From NCBI GenBank assembly GCA_934140155.1, contig CAKPBC010000005.1, positions 43,154-107,153 on the forward strand: 64,000 bases of DNA, in the 5' to 3' direction. Source of the DNA: an uncultured Bacilli bacterium (GTDB taxonomy: Bacteria; Bacillota_I; Bacilli_A; RFN20; CAG-826). The notes beneath the pieces are model-generated. The model saw only the letters and a list, made by a program, of their open reading frames with translations, had not been told where the DNA came from and searched no databases. This document shows positions 1 through 9,021 of the stretch, piece after piece. The stretch's first letter is position 1. Every line of letters begins with the position of its first letter. The position numbers and the translations under genes are program-made.

Positions 1-2691
1 TCCTGGAAAACTTACTCCATCGATAGTCATTTGATTACCTTCGCCATCAACAAAATAAGCAACATTGCTATCATCAAATTTTACAAACGTAAGTGTCTTA
101 TTTAAATAAGCCTCATTTGAACTACTAGATAATACTACTGTTCCATCACTAGAAATAACAACACGAACAAAGTCTAAAGGATTCTTATTTTGATCATATG
201 AATCTGTCGAAGTCCAAGTACCAACTAAGCTAGATAAGTCATCTTTTGCTACATCTTCTACCTCTACAAATTCTCCAGAATCACTACCAATTATTCCCGC
301 AGTTTCATAATAAACAACAATACTTCTACCATAATCAAGAATCTTAATATTACCATAAACGTCATTGCTAAATACATAACATTTATCCCCATCTAATTCA
401 CTTACTTCAACAAAATTAAATACTTGACTTTGTAAGCATGCATCTTTTTTATCTTCACTATTAATTGTTAAATTAGTTGCGGTAATTTTAATTGTTACGG
501 TATATATATCTTCATAATTATCACCAAATGTAGTTTCTTCATTTTTCCAAGTAGCAATTAAAGATGTTGGAATTTCATCACTAGTTGTTGTGCCTTTACG
601 AGTAAATTCTGTTCCGCTAATAGAAGAATCTTCGCTAATTACACTAATTTTATTAGTTGGATTTAATGTATCAAGTGATTTAATAAAGAAATTAATATTA
701 TTAATGCTAATTTTTATTCCGCTTGCGGAATCGTAACTTATTAAAGTTGTAATACTATTATTAATAGTTACTGATTGATTAGTAATTACTATTTCTAAAG
801 ATGCATTGCCATTAATTGAGCCTGTACTTAAAGAACCAACATATGTTCCAACAAAGAAATTAGGAATTTCTACTTTGATAATAGGATTAGGTAATTCAAA
901 TGTGGCACAAGTTCCTTCATTATAGGCTAAATCGTAATATAAATATAATTCGCCACTTACTTCAACAAATAAACTACCATATGTTTCGTTCTTAAATTCA
1001 TATTTATCATCACTTGTTTTACCAACATAATTAAATGTCACATTATGTAAGCCATCTAATTTAGAATCAGGGACATTTAGTTTTGCGGTATTATTACTTA
1101 TAACAAGACTTGCATATAAATCATCACGGTCATCATCATTCATAGAATAAAAATAATCCGTTTCATATTCGCCTTCAATTTCTTCTAATTCATTAACTTG
1201 TTTAGTTAATTCGTTAGAAATAATAGTTGAATCATTATTTTTAACTTCTAATGATTTACCCGCATCACCATAATGAGTATACTCAGCAAAGAATAATTCC
1301 ATACCTTCCCATACAAATTCAGCATGAATATATTTGTCTTCATAATATTTAATGGACTTAACAATTGCTTCTTTATCATTTAGTGTTACCTTAGAAGCGC
1401 TAATAACAAGAGTAATATCAGTAACTCCATTTGGTAATGTTCCTTTAACAAGTGTTCCTTTATATGTTCCAAAATAAACTGCTTTAATTTTACTTAAATC
1501 TTCACGATTATTATCAATCGAACTTACATCAAATGGTTGAGAAGTTGAACCAATATTACTAATAGTAATTTTATGGCTAAAAGCTTGTCCGCTTCTTACT
1601 CCATTAACGACATAATAATCAAGCGATGTACCATTTAATTTAACTTCAATACTAGTTCCATAATTTAAAAATTCCAAATAAGTGTCATAATCATAAGCAA
1701 AAGACTCCGCTAAAAGGGAAGTGGCATTTTTATCTTTAGTAACATAGATTTCATTTGTAACATCATAATCAAATAAATCCCAAGACATATCAAAATCTAA
1801 ACGGAAATTGATTTCTTTTGATGAATCATCATTAAACAAAGTAACATTTCTTGCTAAACCATTTTCTACGTTAAATGAATATATACCATCATTTTTAAAA
1901 ACATAGCCATAATTATTGGTTTCATCATCTTGATATGAACTAAAGAAAACATCCTCACTACGATAATAAACTTTAGTAGTATCGTCTTGACCATTAATAT
2001 GTGTTACATCAGTAATAGTGTAATTTTTATAAATATCTTCTACTGCTTGGGCTAAAGTATCAGCATTTTCATTTTCAGCATACTTAATATCAAATTCTTT
2101 TGTAGCAGTAACTAAATCAAATGTAAATGTAATATTACCACCTAATTTTTCGTCAACTTCAATGATAAGTTGTGGCTTTGGACTAGTTTCAATATACATA
2201 GATTTAACTTGATAATTCCAACCACTTACTATTTGTAAGATTTGTTGAAGATTTCCACTTAAATTATATCTAGTTAAGCCATATTTGCTAATTCCAAGAC
2301 TTGTAATATTTTTAAAAGGATTTTCGTATTTGCTCCAAGAAGTTAAATCGCTATCCACTAATTTATAAGCTAAATCATTGTTTTTGGTAATAAATTCTTT
2401 ATAAATACCATCACTCTTTTTAACATATTTATCTAATAATATACCTTCATCACTAATATCTTTTAGTGCATAAGTATCATTATAAAAAGAAACATTTAAT
2501 TGATGCTTAGTTCCAGTTTTTGTATATGAGCCATTCAATTCTAAATTGCCTTGCAATAATGATTTTAAATTATCATCAATATTCACAACTTGGCTATTAG
2601 AGTTATTTGATCCATTATTAGAATTGTTATTGGAATTACAGCCCGCTAGTAGGAAAGCACACAAAAGGGGGAAAATAATTTTTTTATTCAT
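1..2691 (-). CDS. Very large surface lipoprotein, 3' end outside the window
   Basis: An uninterrupted frame of 897 codons runs from ATG at 2691 to the window edge without a stop. The start follows AGGAG with good spacing. The N-terminus is a lipoprotein signal (Lys-Lys, hydrophobic core, lipobox LLAGC, Cys18) followed by an Asn/Ser-rich linker, so the protein should be tethered outside the membrane. The rest is beta-rich and Asp/Asn/Thr-rich. At least four modules begin with a G-T-Y/W or A-T-W motif followed by alternating hydrophobic strands (about residues 405, 614, 710, 825), reminiscent of lipocalin-like modules and of the C-terminal parts of the lipoproteins at 16974-18950 and 20064-22967. 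No catalytic motif seen. Probably in one operon with the LRR protein upstream of it. Function unknown; binding or cell-surface structure is only a guess. Confidence 0.85.
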   Translation of the reverse strand, partial: MNKKIIFPLLCAFLLAGCNSNNNSNNGSNNSNSQVVNIDDNLKSLLQGNLELNGSYTKTGTKHQLNVSFYNDTYALKDISDEGILLDKYVKKSDGIYKEFITKNNDLAYKLVDSDLTSWSKYENPFKNITSLGISKYGLTRYNLSGNLQQILQIVSGWNYQVKSMYIETSPKPQLIIEVDEKLGGNITFTFDLVTATKEFDIKYAENENADTLAQAVEDIYKNYTITDVTHINGQDDTTKVYYRSEDVFFSSYQDDETNNYGYVFKNDGIYSFNVENGLARNVTLFNDDSSKEINFRLDFDMSWDLFDYDVTNEIYVTKDKNATSLLAESFAYDYDTYLEFLNYGTSIEVKLNGTSLDYYVVNGVRSGQAFSHKITISNIGSTSQPFDVSSIDNNREDLSKIKAVYFGTYKGTLVKGTLPNGVTDITLVISASKVTLNDKEAIVKSIKYYEDKYIHAEFVWEGMELFFAEYTHYGDAGKSLEVKNNDSTIISNELTKQVNELEEIEGEYETDYFYSMNDDDRDDLYASLVISNNTAKLNVPDSKLDGLHNVTFNYVGKTSDDKYEFKNETYGSLFVEVSGELYLYYDLAYNEGTCATFELPNPIIKVEIPNFFVGTYVGSLSTGSINGNASLEIVITNQSVTINNSITTLISYDSASGIKISINNINFFIKSLDTLNPTNKISVISEDSSISGTEFTRKGTTTSDEIPTSLIATWKNEETTFGDNYEDIYTVTIKITATNLTINSEDKKDACLQSQVFNFVEVSELDGDKCYVFSNDVYGNIKILDYGRSIVVYYETAGIIGSDSGEFVEVEDVAKDDLSSLVGTWTSTDSYDQNKNPLDFVRVVISSDGTVVLSSSSNEAYLNKTLTFVKFDDSNVAYFVDGEGNQMTIDGVSFPG

Positions 2692-2706
2692 AGCAGTTCT
2701 CCTATT

Positions 2707-2728
2707 ACTAGTTAATGTTTTAACTAGT
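2707..2728. promoter_or_regulatory. Perfect 9-bp inverted repeat upstream of the lipoprotein
   Basis: ACTAGTTAA, a 4-base loop and TTAACTAGT form a perfect dyad just 5' of the ribosome binding site of the lipoprotein at 1-2691. No U-tract follows on the minus strand, so an operator or mRNA leader hairpin fits better than a terminator. Confidence 0.4.
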
Positions 2729-2777
2729 ATAAATGTTTTTTGTTTTTATAAAATAAAAACCTTACTTTTTCGTTTTT

Positions 2778-3920
2778 TTACCAAATTACTGGTTGGTTAT
2801 TAGTGTCATAATGCCAATATCCATAAGTTGAAGTTCCAGTTGGTTCTGTTTCTGAATATAAGAAGAAACGATTATTAACATTACTTAAACCATGACTCCA
2901 ATCAGCATTCCAATTAGAAGTAGGATCTGTGTTTCCTTCAAAATATATTTTTAAATTTTCATGGTGATCACCAAAAACGCTCATTCCTAAAATAACATTT
3001 TTAGGCAATATTATTTGATCTAACGCATTAGTGGATAAGAAAGCATAGTCACCAATACTTGTTAATGATTGAGGCACAGAAATAGATGTTAGGCTAGCAC
3101 CAGCAAAACAATATGATGCAATGTTTTTAACACCTTCAGGTATAGTGATAGTTTTTAAACTTGGTGATTGAAAAAGCAAATAGTTTCCTAGTTGAAAGTA
3201 TCCAACACTCGTAATTCTTATTCTTTTTCCTAATAAAGTTGTATCTGTATCTTCCACTTCTAAATAATATTCTGGAATATTTGCTTCTTCTAAAGCAGAA
3301 TTTGCTAAGCCAATTGCCACATTATTATCATCAATTTTATAATATGAGTAATCACTACTATTTTGATATTCTTCCGCTAAAGCAGCAACATTAATAGTTT
3401 TATTAACAGTTGTATCACTACCTTCTACTTTTAAAGTAATGCTAATAGGAGTAAACCAATATTGTTCAGGAATATCTTTTAATGTATAAGTGACAAAATA
3501 ATTATAATCGTCGCTTTCAAATACTTCTTTAGTGCTTTTATTTTCTCCATTAACAGTAATTGTTTTATAAGCACAACTTACATAAGTGTCTCTTTGAGGC
3601 ATAATAACCTTTCCATCAACGTTAATTTCTGCACGATCAAAATATGGTGCAATGTTTAAATTAGAAATACCAGCTACAACACGAAGAGATTTAACATTCT
3701 CCCCATTTTTAGTTGTAGTTGCGGAAACTTGTGCTTTTAAGACATTAGAAACTAAAACATCTTCCTTATCGCTAGAACGAACATTTAATTTCTTGGCATC
3801 TTGATTTTCTAAAGTTGTATTTTCTTCAAAATTATTTTCACTTACTTTTTGATTATTTGTAGCAAATGCTAATAATCCACTTAAACTAAATAGTGATAAA
3901 ACTAATAATCCTTTTTTCAT
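2778..3920 (-). CDS. Leucine-rich-repeat (BspA-like) secreted surface protein
   Basis: 380 residues from ATG at 3920, preceded by a GGGGTGA ribosome binding site; an in-frame ATG at 3947 lacks one. Residues 1-20 form a signal peptide without a lipobox Cys. About residues 225-325 hold BspA-type LRR_5 repeats, with phrases such as SLKTITIPEGVKNIASYCF and SLTSIGDYAF. The C-terminus has the SETEPTG...YWHY...PVIW ending often seen after LRR_5 repeats in gut Bacillota surface proteins. There is no LPXTG motif, so attachment is unclear. The small ORF 3922-4065 ends one base before this ATG, so translation is likely coupled, and the large lipoprotein follows 86 bases downstream. Role: probably surface adhesion or ligand binding, by family. 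Confidence 0.85.
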   Translation of the reverse strand: MKKGLLVLSLFSLSGLLAFATNNQKVSENNFEENTTLENQDAKKLNVRSSDKEDVLVSNVLKAQVSATTTKNGENVKSLRVVAGISNLNIAPYFDRAEINVDGKVIMPQRDTYVSCAYKTITVNGENKSTKEVFESDDYNYFVTYTLKDIPEQYWFTPISITLKVEGSDTTVNKTINVAALAEEYQNSSDYSYYKIDDNNVAIGLANSALEEANIPEYYLEVEDTDTTLLGKRIRITSVGYFQLGNYLLFQSPSLKTITIPEGVKNIASYCFAGASLTSISVPQSLTSIGDYAFLSTNALDQIILPKNVILGMSVFGDHHENLKIYFEGNTDPTSNWNADWSHGLSNVNNRFFLYSETEPTGTSTYGYWHYDTNNQPVIW

Positions 3921-3921
3921 T

Positions 3922-4065
3922 TTATTCACCCCAAACCTCTCCATCATAATTTTTGTCTGACCAATCTAGATTGTCTTGAGCATTTAAATTACTTGTTAAT
4001 ATTACATCTTCATACTCAACATTAGTAATCTCTATAATTGGCAATTCGTATAATCTCTTTTTCAT
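3922..4065 (-). CDS. 47-aa small protein coupled to the LRR gene
   Basis: ATG at 4065 opens 47 codons ending in TAA at 3922-3924, one base before the ATG of the LRR gene, which suggests translational coupling. The product starts MKKRLYELPIIEI and contains EYEDVILTS, then an acidic, Trp-containing tail. The Y-x-x-P-x-I-E-I ... E-D-V-I-x-x-S pattern resembles a set of uncharacterised 45-70 residue proteins common in gut Clostridia and relatives; this is recollection, not a search. No signal peptide or membrane segment. The nearest Shine-Dalgarno (about 4100-4107) is 35 nt upstream, with a perfect hairpin between it and the ATG. Confidence 0.6.
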   Translation of the reverse strand: MKKRLYELPIIEITNVEYEDVILTSNLNAQDNLDWSDKNYDGEVWGE

Positions 4066-4077
4066 AATTTATTTGTT

Positions 4078-4107
4078 AGTATATCCAATCAAATATACTT
4101 CTCCTTT
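4078..4107 (-). promoter_or_regulatory. Ribosome binding site separated from its start codon by a hairpin
   Basis: In mRNA sense: GAAAGGAG, one base, then AGTATAT / 8-nt loop / ATATACT (perfect 7-bp stem), then 12 nt to the ATG of the 47-aa gene at 4065. If folded, the effective spacing shrinks to about 13 nt. The alternative is that the SD serves a 7-codon TTG-started leader peptide that ends in the TAA 3 nt before the ATG. Confidence 0.4.
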
Positions 4108-4118
4108 CTAGATTTTTT

Positions 4119-4154
4119 TGCGTGTAGATTGGTATTCCATAGTAGGTACACGCA
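4119..4154. promoter_or_regulatory. 8-bp inverted repeat in the leader of the surface operon
   Basis: TGCGTGTA and TACACGCA are perfect inverted copies separated by 20 bases that contain a smaller TGG-TATT-CCA dyad. It lies upstream of the SD of the 47-aa gene. No U-tract follows on either strand. Could be an operator or a 5' UTR structure. Confidence 0.35.
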
Positions 4155-4267
4155 TATTAAAAAAATTCCCAATAAGATTTTATTGGAGTGTTTATTTTAC
4201 ACATTTAAAAAAACTTTTTCAAGTAAAAAGATTACTTAAATAGTTTAAGCTATTATTTAAGCATATT

Positions 4268-4300
4268 AAAAAAAGCGTAGAAAACTAAATTTCCACGCTT
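4268..4300 (-). terminator. Rho-independent terminator after pnp
   Basis: Minus-strand hairpin with AAGCGTGGAAA pairing to TTTTCTACGCTT (one G-T wobble), followed by a run of T, directly downstream of the pnp stop. Confidence 0.8.
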
Positions 4301-4310
4301 AATAAGGCTT

Positions 4311-6479
4311 TTATTCAGCTTTTTCTTCTTTGACTTCTTCTACTTTAGCTTCTTTTTTTTCAGGCTTAGGTTCAAATTCTTTATGAGATAAGTTAATACG
4401 ACCTTTCTCATCAATATCTGTAACGATAACTTTGAGTTTTTGACCTAATTTAACAACATCTTTTGGATGTTCAATACGACGATGAGCTAATTTAGAAACA
4501 TGACATAAGCCATCAACATCACCAAATAGATTTACAAAGCAACCATAAGATTCAATACGAACTACTTTACCTTCATAGATTTCGCCAACTTTAGCTTCAC
4601 GGACGATATCTTCAATCATCTTAACAGCTTTGTTAATAGCGTCTCTATTCATATGATAAATAACAACATGTCCGTCATCTTCAATATCAATCTTAACATT
4701 ATCACATTTAGCAATAATATCATTAATGACTTTACCGCCTTGTCCAATAACATCACGAATCTTATCAACATCAATCTTCATTTGAGCAAGTTTTGGTGCA
4801 TATTTACCGACATCTTTACGAGGTTCACTAATTGCGCCTTTAATTACTTTCATAATTTGTGCACGAGCGCCATGGGCTTGCGCTAAAGCTTCACGTAATA
4901 CTTCTTTAGTAATACCTTTAATCTTGATATCCATTTGTAAAGCTGTAATACCATCATCAGTACCTGCAACTTTAAAGTCCATATCGCCATAGTGATCTTC
5001 CATACCTTGAATATCAGTTAAGATTGTGTATGGGTGATTACCATCAAGTGGTCCACTAGAAATTAATCCCATCGCAATACCTGCAACTGGAGCCTTAATT
5101 GGGACACCAGCAGCCATTAAAGCCATTGTAGAAGCACAAATAGATGCTTGAGAAGATGAACCATTAGATTCAACAACTTCTGCTACACAACGAATAGTAT
5201 AAGGGAATTCTTCTTCACTAGGAATAACATAAGATAACGCTCTTTCACCTAAAGCACCATGACCGATTTCACGACGTCCTGGTGTACCCATTCTTCCAAC
5301 TTCACCAACTGAATAAGGTGGGAAGTTATAGTGGTGCATCCAACGTTTAGAATCTTCATCGGTTAAGTTATCAATAATTTGTTCATCAGTTTTTGGACCT
5401 AAAGTACAAACAGAAATAACTTGAGTTTGTCCACGAGTAAACATAGCAGAACCATGTACTCTTGGTAATAAATCGATTTGAGCATCAAGAGGACGAATTT
5501 CATCAATCTTACGTCCATCTGGTCTAACTTTTTCTTCTGTAATTAAACGACGTACTTCTTCAGAAACGATTGTTTCAAGAACATCGTGTACTTGCATAAT
5601 AGTTTTAGCTTTTTCTTTTTCGTTATCGTATTTCTTAGCTTCGTATTTATCAAGTACTTCTTTATCAATTGCATCAATTGCAGCATATCTTTCAAGTTTA
5701 TCAACAATTGAAACTGATTTTTTCAAACGAGCTTCAGCTTGATCACGGACATCTTTTTCAATTGCTTCATCAACATGATATAAGTCAACTGAACGTTTTG
5801 GTTTTCCAATTTCTTTAATAATTTCTTTTTGGAAAGCACATAATTTTTTAATTGCTTCATGACCGAACATGATAGCGTCAAGCATATCTTCTTCACTAAC
5901 TTCTGCAGCACCAGCTTCAACCATGTTGATTGCTTCACTAGTACCAGCGACAGCTAGATTAATATCACTTTTTTCTTTTTCTTCTACTGATGGGTTGATA
6001 ATAAATTTACCATCTACTCTACCGACATAAACGCCAGCGATTGGTCCATCAAATGGAATATCAGAAATAGATAAAGCAAGAGAAGCACCAAACATTGCTG
6101 TCATTTCTGGAGTTGAATCTAAATCAACAGACATAACAGTATTAACTACTTGGACTTCATTTCTAAATCCTTCTGAGAACATTGGGCGAATTGGTCTATC
6201 AATTAAACGCGCTGTTAAAGTTGCGTGTTCACCAGGACGACCTTCACGTCTTAAGAAACTTCCTGGAATTTTACCGACTGCATATTGCTTTTCTTCATAA
6301 CCAACAGTTAATGGGAAGAAATCGGTATCTTTGGCTTCATCTGAAGCACATGCTGTGGATAAAACTACGGTATCATTCAAGCGAACTAATACAGCACCAT
6401 CAGCTTGTTTGGCTATTTCGCCTGCTTCAACGATCAGTTTTTTACCTTCGAAATCTAATTCGAAAACCTTTTTTGACAT
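4311..6479 (-). CDS. pnp: Polyribonucleotide nucleotidyltransferase (PNPase)
   Basis: 722 residues, the usual family length. Two RNase PH cores (about residues 1-230 and 315-540) flank a helical linker; a KH domain with IGQGGK (about 555-610) and an S1 RNA-binding domain (about 620-695) follow, then a short Glu/Lys tail. The second core keeps FTRGQTQ and the DFKVAGTDDGITALQMD stretch with the catalytic and metal-binding acids. The enzyme degrades RNA 3' to 5' phosphorolytically in the cytoplasm and is expected to be a trimer. ATG at 6479 follows GGAGATG, and an extended -10 lies just upstream. It is monocistronic here: its own promoter and terminator, no rpsO alongside. Confidence 0.98.
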   Translation of the reverse strand: MSKKVFELDFEGKKLIVEAGEIAKQADGAVLVRLNDTVVLSTACASDEAKDTDFFPLTVGYEEKQYAVGKIPGSFLRREGRPGEHATLTARLIDRPIRPMFSEGFRNEVQVVNTVMSVDLDSTPEMTAMFGASLALSISDIPFDGPIAGVYVGRVDGKFIINPSVEEKEKSDINLAVAGTSEAINMVEAGAAEVSEEDMLDAIMFGHEAIKKLCAFQKEIIKEIGKPKRSVDLYHVDEAIEKDVRDQAEARLKKSVSIVDKLERYAAIDAIDKEVLDKYEAKKYDNEKEKAKTIMQVHDVLETIVSEEVRRLITEEKVRPDGRKIDEIRPLDAQIDLLPRVHGSAMFTRGQTQVISVCTLGPKTDEQIIDNLTDEDSKRWMHHYNFPPYSVGEVGRMGTPGRREIGHGALGERALSYVIPSEEEFPYTIRCVAEVVESNGSSSQASICASTMALMAAGVPIKAPVAGIAMGLISSGPLDGNHPYTILTDIQGMEDHYGDMDFKVAGTDDGITALQMDIKIKGITKEVLREALAQAHGARAQIMKVIKGAISEPRKDVGKYAPKLAQMKIDVDKIRDVIGQGGKVINDIIAKCDNVKIDIEDDGHVVIYHMNRDAINKAVKMIEDIVREAKVGEIYEGKVVRIESYGCFVNLFGDVDGLCHVSKLAHRRIEHPKDVVKLGQKLKVIVTDIDEKGRINLSHKEFEPKPEKKEAKVEEVKEEKAE

Positions 6480-6511
6480 TTTTACATCTCCTTAATTTTT
6501 TTAACTGAATT

Positions 6512-6520
6512 ATTATAACA
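6512..6520 (-). promoter_or_regulatory. Extended -10 promoter of pnp
   Basis: Minus-strand TGTTATAAT, about 30 bases upstream of the pnp ATG. No good -35 is visible, as is usual with a TGnTATAAT element. Confidence 0.5.
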
Positions 6521-6580
6521 TAGATATTTAATCTTTATCACATAAATTTTATTTTTTAAGCACGTTTTAAAAAAAAACTA

Positions 6581-6748
6581 TTATGATATCGCTACCATAA
6601 TTAAGGATTTGTTATTTTTCCTTATTGTAAACACAAATTCATCATTTTCGGCAATATCTTGTAATTGTACGAATTGTTGATATAAATAATGTTCATTTTC
6701 TTTTAGTAATTTACGTAATTTCAATTTTTTAAAAATTCTTTTTAACAT
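6581..6748 (-). CDS. Possible 55-aa basic small protein or gene remnant
   Basis: ATG at 6748 to TAA at 6581 encodes a Lys-rich N-terminal helix (MLKRIFKKLKLRKLLKEN) and a short strand-like C-terminus. The AGAAG upstream is a weak, too-close binding site. It sits in a 579-bp gap whose other minus-strand frames carry many stops yet still read as protein-like, so it may be the tail of a decayed gene. No family recognised. Confidence 0.25.
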   Translation of the reverse strand: MLKRIFKKLKLRKLLKENEHYLYQQFVQLQDIAENDEFVFTIRKNNKSLIMVAIS

Positions 6749-7058
6749 CTTCTAATAATTTACAAATAGGCAAATATTGATGGTAAATTCTTTATCTTTT
6801 CTAACATTTAATATAATCATTTCATAACTATAACTTGTTTATGATATTTTTGACTACTTCATAACAAAGTCAAGATTAGATGGTGTTATCATTATAATTA
6901 TAACCAACATAATTAAATTGCATTTGTACTACCTCAATTTGTAGATATTCTTTTAATATTTTTTCTAATACTTATGTCTTATCGTGGAGAAAAACATCAA
7001 AATTATTAATTTTCATTTTTTATTAAGTTCTAAATCAATTTCATAAGCATGGCATTTT
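6749..7058 (-). other. Gap with apparent gene decay
   Basis: No intact gene. Read on the minus strand, one frame gives protein-like phrases (KINNFDVFLHDKT, then VLEKILKEYLQIEVVQMQF) broken by several stops before it runs into the 55-aa frame at 6581-6748. No clear promoter, RNA gene or repeat was seen. Confidence 0.3.
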
Positions 7059-7949
7059 TTATATTTTAAAAAATTCTATCATTTTATTAATAGCAATTTT
7101 TGATTCTTTTAATTCCGGTAACATTGCCACATAAGCGTGTGGTAAAGACTTTTCACCCACTAAATCTAAAAATTCGTATTTTATTTGACGCTTATCAAAA
7201 AATTTAACAAGATTTCTACTATAGTGGCGCAAAAAATCGCCTTTACCAGTTACTAAGAATGGTTTAGATATACTTCTAACAAGTTCTTCATTTTCTGGAT
7301 TAATATATGGATAAAAACTAGATTTTTTATATTTATTCCCATAAATAAATTTTGGTAAAAACATACCAATTTGATCGAATTTTGTTGTATAAAACATACC
7401 ACTAATTAATCCAATTGCTTGAATAGAAGGAATAATTTCTTTTACATTAAAAGACTTTCTAATTTTTTCATTATTTTTAAAAGCCGATAAGTAATATGCT
7501 AAATAAGCACCGGCACTATCACCAACAAGGAAAAGATTATTACTATCTCCATTATAGTTAATTGCTACTTCATTAATGTTATTAATTGCTTCTACTAAGT
7601 CATTAAAAACGTCAAAAATATAGCAATCAGGAATAAGGGGATATTCTACGCAAAATACTACAAATCCTTTTAAAGCCAAATCTGCGCAAAATAGTTTATT
7701 AACTTCTTTTTTGCCTAATAAAAATCCCCCACCATGAATATTAATAATCACTGGTAGTTTTTCCTTGTTTTCTTCAGGATAATAAATATCCATTTTATGA
7801 ATGCTTTTACTATCTTTTATATAAGAAACATTAGATATGCATTCTATTTTATCCGAAGGGAAAGCATGTTCTAATTCTCTTTTAGCTAGCCATTTTTCTA
7901 ACATTTTTTCTTGTTTTTTTACTTGTGTTTTTAAAAGTTTTTTTAGCAT
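7059..7949 (-). CDS. Alpha/beta-hydrolase, HSL/BD-FAE-like esterase
   Basis: 296 residues with the esterase oxyanion motif HGGGF (about residue 73) and nucleophile elbow GDSAG (about 143). Asp in the GKGDFLRH stretch (about 237) and His in the LPHAY stretch (about 272) are the likely triad partners. The Lys-rich N-terminus has no signal peptide, so it is cytoplasmic. The start follows GGTGAT. Likely hydrolyses short-chain or acetyl esters; substrate not visible from sequence. It is transcribed divergently from the MreB-like gene and followed by the decayed stretch. Confidence 0.8.
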   Translation of the reverse strand: MLKKLLKTQVKKQEKMLEKWLAKRELEHAFPSDKIECISNVSYIKDSKSIHKMDIYYPEENKEKLPVIINIHGGGFLLGKKEVNKLFCADLALKGFVVFCVEYPLIPDCYIFDVFNDLVEAINNINEVAINYNGDSNNLFLVGDSAGAYLAYYLSAFKNNEKIRKSFNVKEIIPSIQAIGLISGMFYTTKFDQIGMFLPKFIYGNKYKKSSFYPYINPENEELVRSISKPFLVTGKGDFLRHYSRNLVKFFDKRQIKYEFLDLVGEKSLPHAYVAMLPELKESKIAINKMIEFFKI

Positions 7950-8038
7950 ATTATCACCAACTTTATTTTACAATATTTATATTACAATCTACAATTAAAA
8001 AAACAAATGTGATAAACTTAAATAACGAGGTGATTAGA

Positions 8039-9010
8039 ATGTTTAATAAAAGCATCGCAATTGATTTAGGAACAAGTAATACTGTTGTTTATATTAAACC
8101 TAATGGTATCATTTTTAATGAGCCAACTTGTATTGCTGTTAATGAAGCAAATAATCATACTTACGCTGTCGGATATGAAGCTGCAAAGCTTATTGGTCGT
8201 ACCCCACAAGGTATTAAAATTATTAATCCTATTAAAAATGGTGCGATTGCGGATTTAGATGCTACAGCACAATTTATATCCACTATCTTCCGTTTTACTA
8301 AACATGCTCGTCACTTAAAACGCGCTAATTTATTAATTACTGCACATTCTAATTTAACACCTGTGGAAGTAAGTATTTTAAAACAACTAGGAAAAAAATT
8401 AGGTTGTAAAAAAATAACTATTGAAGATAAAGCTAAAATGGCTGCTATCGGATCTGACGTTGATGTTAACTCTTCCAAAGGTTCAATGATTGTTGATATT
8501 GGTGGAGGCACTACTGATGTATGTGTCTTATCGGTTGGTAAAGTATCCGTAGCAAAATCCATTCCAAATGCTGGACAAATGATTGATGAAGCTATTGTTC
8601 GTTATATGCGTATCAATCACCATATTAAAATCGGAAATAAAAACGCTGAATATATCAAAATGAAAATTGGCTCCGTTGGAGATAATTACGAAAATCGTTT
8701 ATTACAAGTTAGTGGTGTAAGTATTGAAACATCTTTACCACATAGTGTAATTATTAACACGCAATCCATAACTGAAGTAATTAAGCCTATCGTCCAAGTT
8801 ATTGTCGATGTCGTTCGTGATACATTATTTATCACTCCACCCGAATTAGCGGGTGATATCGTCGAAAATGGTATTGCTTTAACTGGCGGTGTAGCCTTAC
8901 TTAACGGATTAAGAGAAACATTAGAAAAAGAACTTAATGTCCCAGTTCGTATTACCGCTGACCCACTACTTTCAACAATTGAAGGTTGTAAAACCACTTT
9001 AAGAAGTTAA
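8039..9010 (+). CDS. mreB: MreB/Mbl-like actin homologue
   Basis: 323 residues from ATG at 8039, preceded by GAGGTGAT; the longer upstream frame has no ribosome binding site. Actin-fold signatures are present: phosphate-1 IDLGTSNTVVYI near the N-terminus, phosphate-2 VDIGGGTTDV near residue 150, and the adenosine motif ALTGGVALLNGL near 285. The family forms membrane-associated filaments that guide lateral cell-wall synthesis. It is slightly short for MreB (about 335-345) and mreC/mreD are not adjacent, so it may be an Mbl or MreBH paralogue. Convergent with the amidohydrolase, 11 bases apart. Confidence 0.9.
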   Translation: MFNKSIAIDLGTSNTVVYIKPNGIIFNEPTCIAVNEANNHTYAVGYEAAKLIGRTPQGIKIINPIKNGAIADLDATAQFISTIFRFTKHARHLKRANLLITAHSNLTPVEVSILKQLGKKLGCKKITIEDKAKMAAIGSDVDVNSSKGSMIVDIGGGTTDVCVLSVGKVSVAKSIPNAGQMIDEAIVRYMRINHHIKIGNKNAEYIKMKIGSVGDNYENRLLQVSGVSIETSLPHSVIINTQSITEVIKPIVQVIVDVVRDTLFITPPELAGDIVENGIALTGGVALLNGLRETLEKELNVPVRITADPLLSTIEGCKTTLRS

Positions 9011-9021
9011 TTGAATTACTT

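Noticed and set aside
7925..8038. N-terminal extension of the MreB-like protein
   Set aside because: The extension overlaps the divergent promoter region and lacks a ribosome binding site; the actin-fold starts right at ATG 8039.
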